DNA from: Dicyema japonicum
Taxonomy: Eukaryota; Dicyemida; Rhombozoa; Dicyemidae
Length of the DNA: 64,000 nucleotides
Assembly: GCA_011109175.1 (NCBI GenBank)
Contig: RDEW01000029.1
Location: 468,158 to 532,157, forward strand
Direction: 5' to 3'
Positions within the stretch are counted from its first letter, which is position 1, and each line of letters opens with the position of its first letter. The notes under the pieces were generated by a model. That model saw only the letters and a program-made list of their open reading frames with translations, made no database searches and was not told where the DNA came from. Shown piece after piece: positions 52,601 to 63,942 of this stretch. Made by a program: the position numbers and the translations under genes.

Positions 52601-55600
52601 AGGCTCCTGTTTCTTGGTGCCCTAAAATAGTTTCGGATTTAATGTTTTGTATGACGATCGGGGGTTAAACGTTCTGTCGGCTCTCAGGAATATCGAAGTT
52701 ATTATCTGAACTCCCTTGTCTTGTCGTATGCTAATCCAAGAATTGAAGGAGACCTTGTTACTGGCATCTGAACAGATCCAATGAAAATGCTCTGGAACGA
52801 CGGTCTGAAATGAAACAAGTACAAATCGATTTTGTGGCTGAAATCGTAAGGTTGGCAATCAACCAATTGATGATATATTTACTTTCGTCCGAGCATTAGA
52901 GGTCGTGTCTTGTGTCGAATCATAATCTGATTGCTCTCCACGTTTTCCAGATAGTTGGCCAGCCTCAGTTTAGGTTTGGATAAACTTTTGAAGCAAAAAA
53001 TCTTACAAGTTATAAATTGTCTCTGGCCTTGTTTATGACGACGGAAACAACGTGTTGTCCGGTATTATTAAAACCATCAGCAATAATTTGAGATAATGTA
53101 GTTATCTGTGTATTGGTGGATCTTCCAGGACGATAACCTTGTCGGAATGCAAGTCGAAAAAGTTATAGGTTATATATTTGCGTTAGGTAGCCAATGGGCT
53201 TAGGTGTTTTATATTAATTGAAGATGCTTAGTCAGACCGTAACCACGTAAACTATTTAATCTGGCGATTACCTCTGAGATTGCTTATCTGAAAATTGTTC
53301 GTGGTAAGGTTCTTTTTCCGGTTTATGGGCATCCACCTTGATTTCCAAGTGTTTCGAGAATTTTTTGAAGCTGATTCCAGCTCAATGTTTCATAAGTAGG
53401 TTAGGATGTATATGACACGTGTTATGGATAAGACTTTCCGGTTTTGTTTGGGTCTTCCAAGTGTGCAAGAATTAGAGGAATAAACACATTCAGCCTTTTG
53501 AATTAGACACTGATAATTTTTTGCGGCCTTATCTATCGAATGTTTTTGCGATGAGAGTCCTCTGGCCAATTCTATGTAAACGAAGTTACAGAAACCAGAC
53601 CAATCAACCTCCATATATTTCTTGAATTATTTGAATTCAGTCTGCTGTGTCTGTAGTCAAATCCTCTTAACTTAAGAAGTATCAGATAGTAGTCGATGGA
53701 AAATCCACAATTCACATCTCATGATTCGAGTTGCTAAAGAATAGTAACATGAAGTTAAATCGAGAGATATACGGTTATCAGTTCTCCTTAAGGGTCTTGT
53801 GTGTAAATTAGGATCAAGACAATCATATCAATAAGACCATTTACGATGAACAGGCTTCGGTTTTCAAAAGACTGTCGAGCAAAACAAACGAGGTGTCGCG
53901 CATTGAGGTCGCCGGGTACTGGTGCATAATAGTACCCCCTAAGTAATTTTTCTTATTTTTCTAAAATTAATAATTTTTAGCGCTAAATATCTGTTTAAGT
54001 GCTAGAAACATTTGCTCCACTTATCACTCTAAATCAGACATGCTCACGATCATATATCCATGGCTCCCTTTTCGATATTTTTAAATAAATTATATTTTTT
54101 GGCTCCCTAAGTTTAACAAAAATAAAACTATTTACTAAGTATAGACAATATTTGTTATTATTCATATCCGACTCAATATTTGGAATGATAATCGTAGATC
54201 ACCTCTATTTACAACATCAAGTCTATTCCTCGTTTTTTAAGTGATACTACTTTACTGAAACCACATTCCACCAAATAGGGTGATGAAAAAGCAATAAAAA
54301 ATTAAGCTTTCATCCACAGATTAGGATATTTGTTTAGCAAATATATGCTTGATAATTGTCGAAACTTAAATTGCAGAGAGACAGATGACAGATCTATTAT
54401 GTCTTGTATTTTGATCTCAACTGTGGAAGGTTTTACATTGAAAGGATCAATAATCCTTTTTATGTGCAAATGATTTTTGAGTTTGTTTAGCATCATGTTT
54501 TTATTCGTTAATGTACGATGGCATATTAAGCAAAATGCCAAATTTAAAATGGCGCATCTCAATTATTAGGTGATGCAATAAATCCATATGATAAATATTC
54601 TTCAGAATATTGTCGATGCTTTTTTGGTAACATTAGTCATATTGAGTTTTTTCCTAAAATAATTAATCATAATTATAAAAAAAATTTTATTTAACTTAAT
54701 TATAAAGATTATATGATAAAAAGTTAACCACAAAAAAATCATATAAGAAAAGACAGACAGCAACCACGTGAACTATTTAATCTGGTGATTTTTATGTTAT
54801 TTAACTTAATTTAAAGATTATTATGGCGACCTTGACATCGCTTCCCTTTTCGGAGGAAAAATGAAATTTTCAATTTTGTTTAAAAACGTGATTGGTGTTG
54901 TAAAGGACTAAAAACTATGGTTACTGGTGCTGTATAGTACCCACTAAGCGTTTTTAGTCCTTTTAACAATTATAATTATAGTAACAATTTAACTAACAAT
55001 CTTGATTTGCACTCTCTCCATACTCTCTCGACGGTTTGTGTGTGAATATTAGTGTCATTGGGGTCAATAAATTTTTTCACTATGGTTCACCTAGCCATCA
55101 CTTGCAAAATGCTTTTTTAAAGTAGCATAAACAGCCAATTGATCACTATAAATAGCCGTTTCACTATCCACATTCTCTTTTAGAATACGTAGTAAAGTTT
55201 CCCTCTTTTCCATATAATAAAAAAAAGTCTTGTGCTTCTTGTTTTTTCCATTTTTTCCTTTGCACGCCAATCACGTTTTTGACAAAATTAAAAATTTTAT
55301 TTTTTTCACCGAAAATGGAAGAGCCGATGTAAGGTCTTTTATTTTTGTCCCTTGCAACGTCAGTTTCACAGTGACTTTTATTGATAAGTGAGCAAGTTGT
55401 TTCTAGCACTTAAAATATTAATTAGTGATAAAAAATTATTAAATCTAGCACTTATAAGAAAAATTGCTTAGGAGTACTATAATTGTTTTGGGGGTACTAC
55501 AACTGATTAGGGGGTACTATAAATGCTTTTGGGGTACTATAATGCACCAGCACCGGTCGCCGCATATTAGTAAGTTCTTCAGTGTTGAGAGGCGGGGTAG

Positions 55601-56160
55601 ATTGTTGGTGTATAATGTTGGGCAGTTCCTTGTGGAGGAATGTACTAGTTGACCAAAGGTATCCAAAAAGATGGGAATAGCTGGAGTTTGATTGTAACCT
55701 GCTCTATAGTATGATCTGAGTCAAAAAGCTCTTAGGTTCGTTGATTTAAATCCATAAAGGATATATTGTTCTTCACAAAAGTGAGTAGGCCTCCACCTGG
55801 TCTTCTATGACGATCCTTACGAATTACTGTGTATCTGGAGAAGGAAACTTTTGGCGAGGAGAATGAAAGTTTGGATTTCTGGATGAGGTCAGTTCGATTC
55901 TTGGAGAAGAGATTCCGAAGAACCGAATCTTCCTTCTAATTCCAATTGCATTTAGTTGTAAAATTATTAAGTCTCCACGTGGAACAATGATGACGGCAGA
56001 CGCAGTCGGAAGCACATAGGTTAAGGGAACCACAAAACGGTGGGGAGAAGTTAATGGATCTTTTCTTTCTGATATTGGTGATATCAATTCAGGTGAACCA
56101 CAAGATACCACGCTGAACAAATTTTTGTGAAAGTTAGGAAATCTAAGCTCACTTCGGCAA
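52600..56160 (-). mobile_element. LINE-D copy 2, degraded and interrupted
   Basis: Compared with copy 1 (1-1552), the minus strand has the APE start (55824-56120; IILQLNAIGIRRKI), the linker VDWSGFCNFVYIELARGLSSQ (53390-53614), RT blocks near 53100-53330 and later sequence to 52600, so it extends beyond copy 1 on the 3' side. The 2A motif region (about 55985-56030) is mutated and shifted. A 1.6-kb composite DNA transposon at 53930-55545 is inserted into the APE domain. Confidence 0.8.
53930..55545 (-). mobile_element. Composite DNA transposon: Merlin-like transposase plus hAT remnants
   Basis: The outer ends are inverted: 'ggtgcataatagtacccc' (53930) and 'ggggtactataatgcacc' (to 55548). Inside, a second inverted pair ('taagtgctagaaacatttgctccacttatca' at about 53996 and 'tgataagtgagcaagttgtttctagcactta' at about 55382) suggests nesting. 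Minus strand, 55000-55420: ETAIYSDQLAVYATLKKHF, VNHSEK, then a shifted DPNDTNIHTQTVE and WRECKSRL, the signature blocks of Merlin/IS1595-type DDE transposases. At 54302-54562, a BED-like finger (CLICHRTLTNKNMMLNKLKNHL) runs directly into a hAT C-terminal region (KFRQLSSIYLLNKYPNLW), i.e. an internally deleted hAT. Confidence 0.72.
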
Positions 56161-56431
56161 TCTTCAAGAATATCGTGGTTATTTAATCTTATTTCTTTTG
56201 CTGTCCTAAGAGAAAATAGGCATTCTGTAAGGCTACTACCATTAGCTTTTCGTAGATAGCAGATTAACCATCATTTAATTTGGGTTTTTATAAAATATAG
56301 ATTATTCAGAAAATCACTATTACATACTTAGAATACTTTCGATTTAATCAAACTTTTCAATCGTTTAATTACCTGGAAACAAATAAATAGCCAAAATACT
56401 AATCAATGAACGGCGATAATAAAATATAATA
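56161..56431. other. Upstream region of the sulfotransferase gene
   Basis: AT-rich spacer between LINE-D copy 2 and the gene. 'aataaaatataataatg' leads into the start codon at 56432. No regulatory site can be asserted. Confidence 0.4.
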
Positions 56432-57528
56432 ATGTTTAGTTATAATAATATTGAAATGATATTCTGGAAAACTAGGTTTATTTTATTCCTGTTGATTGTT
56501 TCACTGATGATCTTCATAATTTTGGAATTGACACTCCATAAGCCATACACTCTATTCCAACTAAAAAACTCTGGAAAAATGAAAAATATAAAAAACCCAG
56601 TCACAACGATTGTTTTTCTCAAAACATTGAAATGTGGAAGCAGTACAATAGTTAATATTTTAAACAGATTTGCCCGTCTTCACAATCTATCAATTGCTGT
56701 GCCAATTAATAAAAGGACTCACTTTGGAAATTCCTCTTCCTTCTTTGACTTGAAATACGTCAAAAATCAACACATGCCATTCGACATGCTCTTTTTCCAC
56801 ACTCGAATGGACAAAAAAGAAATCTTGAAAGTAATGAAAAATGATCCTTTCTTCTTGACGATTCTGAGAAACCCCTTTTATCAATTTCCCTCGTATTATC
56901 ACTACAGTGGAAATTCTAATGATCTGGAAATAGATGAATTTTTAAAAAATCCGAATTTTTATTTCCAAAGGCTTAAAGACGATAAATTGAAAACCCTCAG
57001 GCTTACATGCTTGGTTTCAATTCCCGAACAAATTACACCGAAACAGACATTAATTTTTTTGTGGAAAAAACGATTAAAGAGTTCGATTTAATATTGATTG
57101 CCGACTACTTTGATTTTTCTATGCTACTTTTGAGAAAATATTTACATTGGGAGTTGGATGACTTAATTTCTTTTAAAATCAACTCTCAAAAGATTGAAAC
57201 AGTGGACCAAAAGTTAAGACAGTCAATCATTGAGTGGAATGATGTCGATACGGCCCTTTATAATGCAGCCCTCTCTCGTTTTTGGAATGAAGTCTCTGCC
57301 AAAGATATTCAAATTAACGACTTGGAGTACCTCACCTTCAAGAGACTAGAGCTCTACATTAAATGTGTGAAATCAGAAACCAAGAACAATTCAAATTTGG
57401 ACACGTTCAGCAAAACTTATTTGGGTTTATCATATGGATTTGTTTTGACTGAATTTGGAAAGACAAACGATTTGTGTAATAAATTGGCCATGACAGATCT
57501 GGGAATCCTTCATAGCTACTATAGTTAA
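56432..57528 (+). CDS. Galactose-3-O-sulfotransferase-like protein, one apparent frameshift
   Basis: A type II membrane protein: residues about 16-35 are a membrane anchor (FILFLLIVSLMIFIILEL). LKTLKCGSST at 63-72 matches the 5'-phosphosulfate-binding loop of Gal3ST/cerebroside sulfotransferases, and FLTILRNPFYQFPSYYHY the 3'-phosphate site. The second half (57007-57528; VEKTIKEFDLILIADYFDFSMLLLRKYL, WELDDLISFKIN) is in another frame; protein continuity KTLR-AYMLGFN near 57000 needs one extra base. No GT-AG intron of suitable length and phase explains it, so this is a 1-nt deletion: sequencing error or young pseudogene. Predicted role: sulfation of galactose on glycolipids or glycans in the Golgi, with PAPS as donor. 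Total about 365 residues, near family length. Confidence 0.85.
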
Positions 57529-58010
57529 CTTGATTCAACAATTTCTATATTTCTGGGCATAGTTTTGATTCTGTAAGGTTTATCATAATTTTGACGTTTT
57601 TAAATAAATAAAGTAGATAATCTTCTTATATCTGATACATATAAGTGAATTCTGAGTTAGAAGAAAAAATGAACAGTCCGCTAAAGTAAGAACAACACGT
57701 GCATTAAAGTGTGATATTCAAAATATGGAAACCACAATATTGTTAAAATAGCATATTTTCAAAATTATTTTTTAACAATTATTGATTAGTTTTGTTTTTT
57801 GAAGAATTTACAATCAATAGGTTAACATCAATAAAATGTTAATCGATTAAAAAGACTACAGACACTCATTAAAGAGAATTTATCAATCCTATTTCTTAAA
57901 ATCTTATTTTCTGTACTACCAGCCATATCTCGCTTAATTTATGAAGATTGGCATAAAAAAGTATATGTCTTTATGGAGTCGCATAAACAGACACTTTCAT
58001 TCAATACACC
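57529..58010. other. AT-rich 3' flank, no gene seen
   Basis: It contains 'aaataaataaagtag' (57602-57616), a possible polyadenylation signal for the sulfotransferase gene. Otherwise nothing recognised. Confidence 0.4.
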
Positions 58011-58550
58011 ATAATTACATAATCTGATCGTTTACCATCTCCCCCGTCCAGTGCATCGAGTTTGAATGAATAAACATGATGTCCATAACAGTCAACGGTA
58101 CCACCGCACCAGCAATGGGAGTCTGAAGAATTTTCAGTCCAAGTCTGATTGAAATTCCGACACGGACAGTATCGTTTTCAAGGTGGGTCCCGACAACTCC
58201 TTTGAAGGAAATTGATTCAGGCGCCACTCCACGAGAATCAACAGCTGACTCAAGAACAAAAAGGATGGATATGCAGCACAGATGATGGATACCGGTCGGT
58301 AGGAAAACGGTTAGTTAGGTGACTTGTTTTTCTTCATGATAGGATGCATCAGTGATCTCTTCCGTATTCTTGGAATCTCGTTATAGTTTACTTAGAAATT
58401 GAAAATTTTTGTTATTGCCAAGGGAGGATCCAGGTTCTTCAGGTCGAAAACGGAATATCGTATGAACCTCGAGGCGACGATATTCATTTTCGTGATTACC
58501 GAAAGCACCATAGATAGTGTAAGAAATTTATTTTGGAAATATTAAAATTT
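58011..58550 (-). mobile_element. Fragments shared with the 61.2-kb region and a LINE RT piece
   Basis: 58015-58227 is a 70-codon minus frame (PESISFKGVVGTHLENDTVR...) without known motif. Part of it ('catgatgtccataacagtcaacggtacca') recurs at about 61257-61287. At 58310-58480 the minus strand resembles a LINE RT start (LAITKIFNF..NYNEIPRIRKRSLMHPIMKK). Low preservation. Confidence 0.45.
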
Positions 58551-58555
58551 TTTTA

Positions 58556-58884
58556 GCCGGGTGGCTTAGTGGTTAGATGTCGGGCTTAAGTGGCTTAGGC
58601 TACGAGTTCGAATCTCGCTGCTGTTCACCTGGTGGAAGGTTCCACGCATCTACGATGCAGAAATGGTTTGACGAGTGACGCCGTCATCAGTGAATACTCA
58701 CTGCGGAACTGGATTTGTCTAGAAAGGACACTCACACAAGAAAAAAAAAAGAAGTGAAGATCATTCCTTGGTTCTACGATTAGTTAAAATTAACTGTTCT
58801 TTACTTAAATAAAGTGTGTGTCCTGCCTATGCGGAGCTATAAAATACTATGGCTCTCGTGAAAAGGCTTTATTATTATTATTAA
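58556..58884 (+). mobile_element. tRNA-derived SINE, best full-length copy
   Basis: GCCGGGTGGCTTAGTGGTTAG carries the A-box, and GAGTTCGAATCTC the B-box, about 40 bp apart. The body is complete and it ends 'gtgaaaaggctttattattattatta'. The head resembles a serine/leucine-type tRNA with a long variable region ('gcttaagtggcttaggc') but does not fold as a complete tRNA gene. It can serve as reference for the family of about 310-330 bp. Confidence 0.95.
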
Positions 58885-58919
58885 ATTTTTTTTTTAATTA
58901 ATAAATTTAAACAATATAA

Positions 58920-59720
58920 GTCAGGTAGTTGCCGCCCTCACCGCGTGGCTGTTCCCTCTCAAAATTGCGAGCGAAATTCGCTCAAATAGCCAGCGGCGTT
59001 CCAACAAATACATGTCCCCACTGTAAGTCAAGGAGCATGTCGGTTGATCATTTAGCCACTCGATGTGGATCCATGCTCTGCCACGACTATGTGTGGAGGC
59101 ACAACGAGGTAGTAAGGAGTCTTCATCTTCTACTATGCAATAAGTATGGTATTCGCCACACCAGAAAGTTGCGGACTCATAAGGTGCAATCTGTAGTAGA
59201 GAACACCAGGGTCCAAATTAAGGTAGACAGTGTTATCCGTACCTCGGTGCTAGTCAAGCACAATAAACCGGACATTGTGGTACACGATAAGGAGTCTGGC
59301 CAAGTCCTTATCATAGAGGTTGGCATCACGTCTCAAGACCGTTTGCAGACTGTGGAGGTGGAGAAAAAAAGGAAGTATGACTTTCTTGCAAACGAGATGG
59401 GGCAGATGCTTGGTTGCAAGGTCCTCGTTATTCCTATAGTAATGACGTGGGAAGGAATTGCAACAAAGTACCACAAGGGTTATCTGAAGCAGTTGGGGTA
59501 GATAGGAAGCTCCAGGCCTATCTACAGTCCACTGTGTTAAAGCGGACCCTAGAGAGCCTGACACTGGAGTATAGGAGGCAGAGCCCTGAGATGCCATATA
59601 TGGGCAGAGGGTTCAATTAGACAAAGCGCTCTCGGAGTTGTTTCAGCAACCAGAATCGAACCTGCCTGAGGAGGCTGGCGAACAGGCAGGCGAGGAAGGT
59701 TGTTGATTAAATATATTAAC
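58920..59720 (+). mobile_element. LINE-B 3' end: CCHC finger and intact restriction-like endonuclease
   Basis: An open frame of 190 codons (58929-59501) starts with a finger of CPHC...DHLATRC form (CPHCKSRSMSVDHLATRC), then RRHNEV-like WRHNEVVRSLHLLLCNKYG, then the endonuclease core: NKPDIVVHD, 11 residues, VLIIEVGI, and EKKRKYDFLANEM (PD...E...K). All catalytic positions are present. A shift then leads to a tail ending FN at 59620. The 3' UTR runs to about 59735 and matches the fragments at 6.4, 15.3 and 33.0 kb. It is 5' truncated at 58.92 kb, next to the SINE tail. R4/NeSL-type LINEs have this arrangement. Confidence 0.88.
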
Positions 59721-60069
59721 TTTTTTATTGTTTGTTAAATAAAGTGGGGTTACTTTTAATTTAATAATTCTAGATGTTATAATTTGGAATCCTTAATCAG
59801 TCAATCAGAAGGGGTCCTAGCATTCAAAGAATATCTGGATGCAGAACTAGATAGCATGCTTACAGATTTGCCGCCCGGAAAATCCTAGTATTTTGTAAAG
59901 CAGTCAATTCACAAAGGAGCCAGCCTACATCTATTGAAAGAACATGAGAGAATCCCATCGCACAGGATCGAAGAACAACATGGGAACTTTCGACTAATCT
60001 TCCTTCCAGGTGGAAACAAGCACTATGGACATGTACGCGATGAAGGACCTTGCCAATAAGCAGAAGACC

Positions 60070-61105
60070 ATATAAATGCTATATCAAAATACTGACAATT
60101 CGAACGTAAAATCAAAATTGCTGCTAGAAAGAAAAACTATCAAAGCAAAAATAAGAAAAACTATACGTCAGCATAACCGAAATAGAGCACTGGACCAGAT
60201 TAAGAAGATAGAACCTCTCAAGGACAACGCTAAATTCTACGAGGCTGTTAAACAGATAAAAGGTAAAAGAATCCGTCAACAGAATGATAAGAGATAACAA
60301 AGGAACGCAGATTGTGGACCAAAGGGAAGTGGCAGAAATTATCTCTGCCCACTTCGGAAAACTGTTCAATCTAAGGAACGAAACTATCATCCTAGAACGA
60401 GGAAAATTGGATGAAGAAATCACACCATATGAAGTTGAACTTGCGAGTTCCAAGTTAAAAAACAACAGGATTCATGACCCCGACGGACTTGGTGGTGAAT
60501 TTTCAAATATGGAACCCAAAAACTGCATGAATGTATCGCTAGGATCCTGAATAAAATGTACTATTAAACACACGCTGACCCTGGGAGAGGGTATCTTGAT
60601 ACCTGTACAGAAAGCCAATAAACCAAGCTAAGGTGGAGAACCTTCGTCCAGTCATATTAATGTATTCACTTTGGAAAATTCTGGCGAACATAACATTACA
60701 AAAAATGGAAAGACGCCTTGATACTTTTATACCACAGCAGATTCCGAAAAGGAAGATCTACTTCCGAAATTTTGTGGTCGCACAAGAGGAAATCGCGGCC
60801 GTTCAAAAGTTCAAAATGTCTACAGCCATCCTCGGAATCGAAATTTAGATGGCCTTCGACTCTGTCGACAGACGGAAGCTAATGCTGGTTCTGGAGAGTT
60901 TCCTAGACGCTTCCACTGTCAGAATGGTCAACACTCTTCTAGCTGATACTTGGCTCACTGTAAGAGTCGGGGGAGCCTTGTCTCGCCGATTTGAGACGAC
61001 TGTTGGCACTCCACAGGGAGACCCATTATCACCTATTCTTTTTGTCATATACCTTGAAGATGCTCTACGGGAATCGAAACCTGACGTCCCAGTTTCTTGA
61101 AAGAT
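60070..61105 (+). mobile_element. LINE-A: RT N-terminal half to catalytic entry, frameshifted
   Basis: Plus-strand pieces: RTIRQHNRNRALDQIKKIEPLKD (60150-60230), LASSKLKNNRIHDPDGLGGEF, ENLRPVILMYSLWKILANITLQKM (60630-60710), AFDSVDRRKLMLVLESF (first Asp, 60850-60900) and RRFETTVGTPQGDPLSPILFVIYLEDALRES (60985-61075). It ends before the YADD box. Several frameshifts. The sequence at 61080-61350 is a rearranged mixture including the shared 'cataacagtcaacggtacc' piece. Confidence 0.85.
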
Positions 61106-61349
61106 GGTAATTCTGTCCGGTCTTGTCCGTCTCTACTGTCCAGGTGGACCGGTTCCTGTATGGACGGGTATCCAGCAGACTCTATGGTTCCCTTAACGGA
61201 TTCGTTTATCGCCTTATGTATTCGGTATCGTCCTGCGCTTGTTCGGCAAGAAAGGGCATGATGTTCATAACAGTCAACGGTACCAAATAGTTCAGGAACA
61301 ATTTTGGGCCAATTTGGGAATTTAAAAAGTATTTCCGATTTTGAAATCA

Positions 61350-61610
61350 TAATAAAAAATAATAATAAAGCCTTTTCACGAGAGCCATAGTATTTATAGC
61401 TCCGCAAAGGCAGGACACACACTTTATTTAAGTAAAGAACAGATAATTTTAACTAATCGTAGAACCAAGATCTTCACTTCTTTTTTTCTTTTTTTTGTGT
61501 GAGTGTCCTTTCTAGACAATCCAGTTCCGCAGTGAGTATCCACTGATGACGGCGTCACTCGTCAAACCCTTTCTGCATCGTAGATGCGTGGAACCTTCCA
61601 CCAGGTGAAC
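61350..61610 (-). mobile_element. tRNA-derived SINE, head missing
   Basis: Reverse complement: 'aataataaagccttttcacgagagccatag' tail and body to 'gaaccttccaccaggtgaac' at 61610, where it stops abruptly just before the tRNA head (5' truncation typical of LINE-mediated insertion). Confidence 0.9.
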
Positions 61611-61674
61611 TCTAGGCAATTAAGGAATGTTATTCACTGTTTTTTCTTGAATTTCGAATATTAAATAAATTAGA

Positions 61675-62145
61675 AAATTTGTGAGCGATTTTTTGGTACG
61701 GTGTAGTATTATTCTCGTCTTCATATCTCAAAATTTCGAGTTTTTGGAAACTATTTAGCCTTGACGAGAAGCTTTCGAAAGCATGGTAAAATTTTTAGTT
61801 TGAAATTTTGATTTTTAATAAAATAATTGAAAAAGATTAGCAAAAATTAATTTTATGTTTTTTAATAATGCGTGGACAATTTCTTGGGAAAATTGGTTTT
61901 TTATTGGTTTTTTGAAACCCTGATGTGAACTCTATCCATATTAAGGGTTGCTTATCTATTAAAGATTTTATTATTGTGAAATTATTATCTAAAGACAGAA
62001 AACATTTTTAATTACATTATTCTACATTTTATTAAAGTTTTTGATTAGCTTTTTTCACAATTAAATTAATTTTCTAGATAAATATGTCCTAAAGTTAAAA
62101 ATGTTCAAACCTTCAAATTTATAAAGCAAAAATAAAACTCGCCCT
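61675..62145. mobile_element. Possible short element with GGGCGA-type ends
   Basis: The left 'gtgagcgattttttggtac' and right 'aaaaataaaactcgccctagtg' are an imperfect inverted pair resembling the ends at 40807 and 43895. No coding sequence between. The pairing is tentative. Confidence 0.4.
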
Positions 62146-62149
62146 AGTG

Positions 62150-62225
62150 ATAAGTAAGGCAAGTTGTTTCTATCACTTAAAAAATAATTAGCACTAAAAA
62201 CTATCAAATCTGCACAAAAAATTGA
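62150..62225. repeat. 'ggcaagttgtttcta' repeat end
   Basis: 'gtgataagtaaggcaagttgtttctatcacttaaaa' matches the internal ends of the composite transposon near 55380 and the copies at 16.55 and 35.77 kb. Solo end. Confidence 0.5.
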
Positions 62226-62346
62226 TTATGTACACTATACTGCCCATATACTTTTCAAAAATGAAAAATCATGAAAAAAGAAAAAGATTAGTAACGACTA
62301 AGAGTACGAGAATTCATCAGAATGTTCTCTATAATCATCGAATAAC

Positions 62347-62600
62347 TCAATACTCATTCATATCAGTAGAAAACACAGAATAGGCATCATCACTTACATC
62401 GATGTTGACCATCCGCGAATCCCAATTAAACGTGTCAGTAGTACATATATCATTAATGCCACCATCAGTTGTGTAGGCCATCCCCAAGGGAGCGGTCTCA
62501 TTCTAACGTCATTAATAAACTCACCACAATAGATGATCCTCCATTGGCACATTCAAGTCGGAGAATATAGTTTCCAATAACAATTTCCTTACTCTCTAAG
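62347..62600 (-). other. Possible continuation of the TRIM37-like gene
   Basis: In another frame the minus strand stays open: ESKEIVIGNYILRLECANGGSSIV, a 22-nt GT-AG intron (GTGAGT...GTTAG), then NETAPLGMAYTTDGGIND... to a stop at 62347-62349. Joining this to the MATH exon needs an intron whose length is 1 modulo 3; no convincing one keeps the RSPSYYQ motif. Confidence 0.4.
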
Positions 62601-63942
62601 AATATTGTATTTTTGGTAGTAAGACGGGGACCGTACACTCATTTTGAAAATGATACTGTTGTTCAATATGAACCCCCCACTCTCCAAACGATTGAACCGA
62701 CAGAACCGAGTATATCCCCAGCATTCTCCAACTTCAAAATCTGAGGTATAAGTCCGAGATATATTTTTAGTCTCGTCCTCATTGATCAGTTCTAGCTTGT
62801 ATTCAAATCTGAATGAGACCTACGCTATACCTGCATGATTCACGGAGACCGCTTGTAAGCTCAATAAACAAGGACAAAAAGCTTCCCTCGACTTCTCCAC
62901 TCCCATTCTGCCGTTAAACATAAACTGTTACGGGGTAGACCTTCATTCGCCAGCCGATTCCGTCAGACAACAGCAGATCAGAAAAAACAGGTTTTCCGAC
63001 AATTTTGACCTCACTAAAGTTTTTAAGGGTGAAATCCTTGAATTCGTAATGCGGAATACACTCACTGAAATCAATAGACTGATGAACCTATGGAAAAGAT
63101 TCATAGTTTCCTCTAGGGGACTAATCACACCGGGACTTCAAACATCATTTCGATTTCCTCATTGATTTTCGGGGCTTCCTCGACCAACTGGCGATGAGTA
63201 AACAACTGCAGTTTCGACTCCGTGTTCTTTATCACCGTCGTAGCCAAGTTTATATTCTCGTGGACGCAGTTACTGGATTCTGATAGAAATTAGAGTCATT
63301 TACTTTCTAGTTCCAGAAGTTTCTTCTGCTGTAGAATCTCAAGTCTCTCCATATTTTTGGAAAACATACTCCTCATATCTTTCAGCTGCTGGACTTTGAT
63401 ATTCTTTATTTGTTCCACTTGGTGAGCCTTAGTAAACAAAAATCAAACAAATTTGTCACTCTGCTTCTCCAATAAATCAACCTTCTCCGTCAAAAAAACG
63501 AGATTAGCCTTTATCCCCTTTCTGATTTCCGAATAAACGTCCACGAGGGGTTTAAATTCATGCTTGGAGTGCTCATCGGACCAAAGGGCACAGTGGTTAC
63601 AGATCGGGGAGGAACATGTGTTGCAATATATCTTCCGTTTTTTCCCATGAACAGTACAACTAAATATATTACAAGATTTTACGTTTCCGGGGAATCTTTA
63701 GGAATATCATGAGTGCTGTTCCACTGTCCAATAACGTCACCAGCCCAGCGACAAGGGACAAGATCATCCATCGAAAGGGGACTGCGGCAATGGGGACAAG
63801 ATTTTTGACAATTTTCTATCCATCTCTTTACACACTCAAAACAGCACATTTTAGAGCAGTGTGGACAGAGGACAGCATTTGCTAGGTTATTCATGCAAAT
63901 GCAGCAATTAAATATCTCCGGAATTGCTTGATTCGAGAACAT
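62589..63942 (-). CDS. TRIM37-like RING/B-box/coiled-coil/MATH protein
   Basis: Seven exons (minus): 63683-63942, 63449-63659, 63304-63427, 63131-63279, 62932-63087, 62831-62907, 62589-62808. The introns are 23, 21, 24, 43, 24 and 22 nt, GT-AG. The exons total 1197 nt (398 residues plus stop). The RING C3HC4 finger is at about 13-52 (CCICMNNL, LCPHCSKMCCFECVKRW, CPHCRSPL), B-box at about 88-125 (CTVHGKKRKIYCNTC, CNHCALWSDEHSKHEF), then a coiled coil to about 200. MATH is at about 262-390 (GWRMKVYPNGSGEVEGSFLS, FEVGECWGYTRFCRF, SVRSPSYYQ). TRIM37 is an E3 ubiquitin ligase that limits centriolar protein assembly and acts in peroxisome quality control. Vertebrate TRIM37 is more than twice as long; here the low-complexity C-terminal half is missing, or continues through exons at 62347-62600 that I could not join. 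Confidence 0.92.

Noticed and set aside
56950-57005. Tiny intron explaining the sulfotransferase frame change
   Set aside because: No GT before the AG gives the required length modulo 3 without removing conserved residues; the one GC-AG candidate (30 nt) does not change frame.
58556-58630. tRNA gene
   Set aside because: The SINE head has A- and B-boxes but no complete cloverleaf or acceptor stem, and it is repeated with the same downstream body in all copies, so it is SINE, not a tRNA gene.
62943-63128. Separate small minus-strand gene
   Set aside because: It overlaps TRIM37-like exon 5 in the wrong frame; the MATH-encoding frame explains the sequence.
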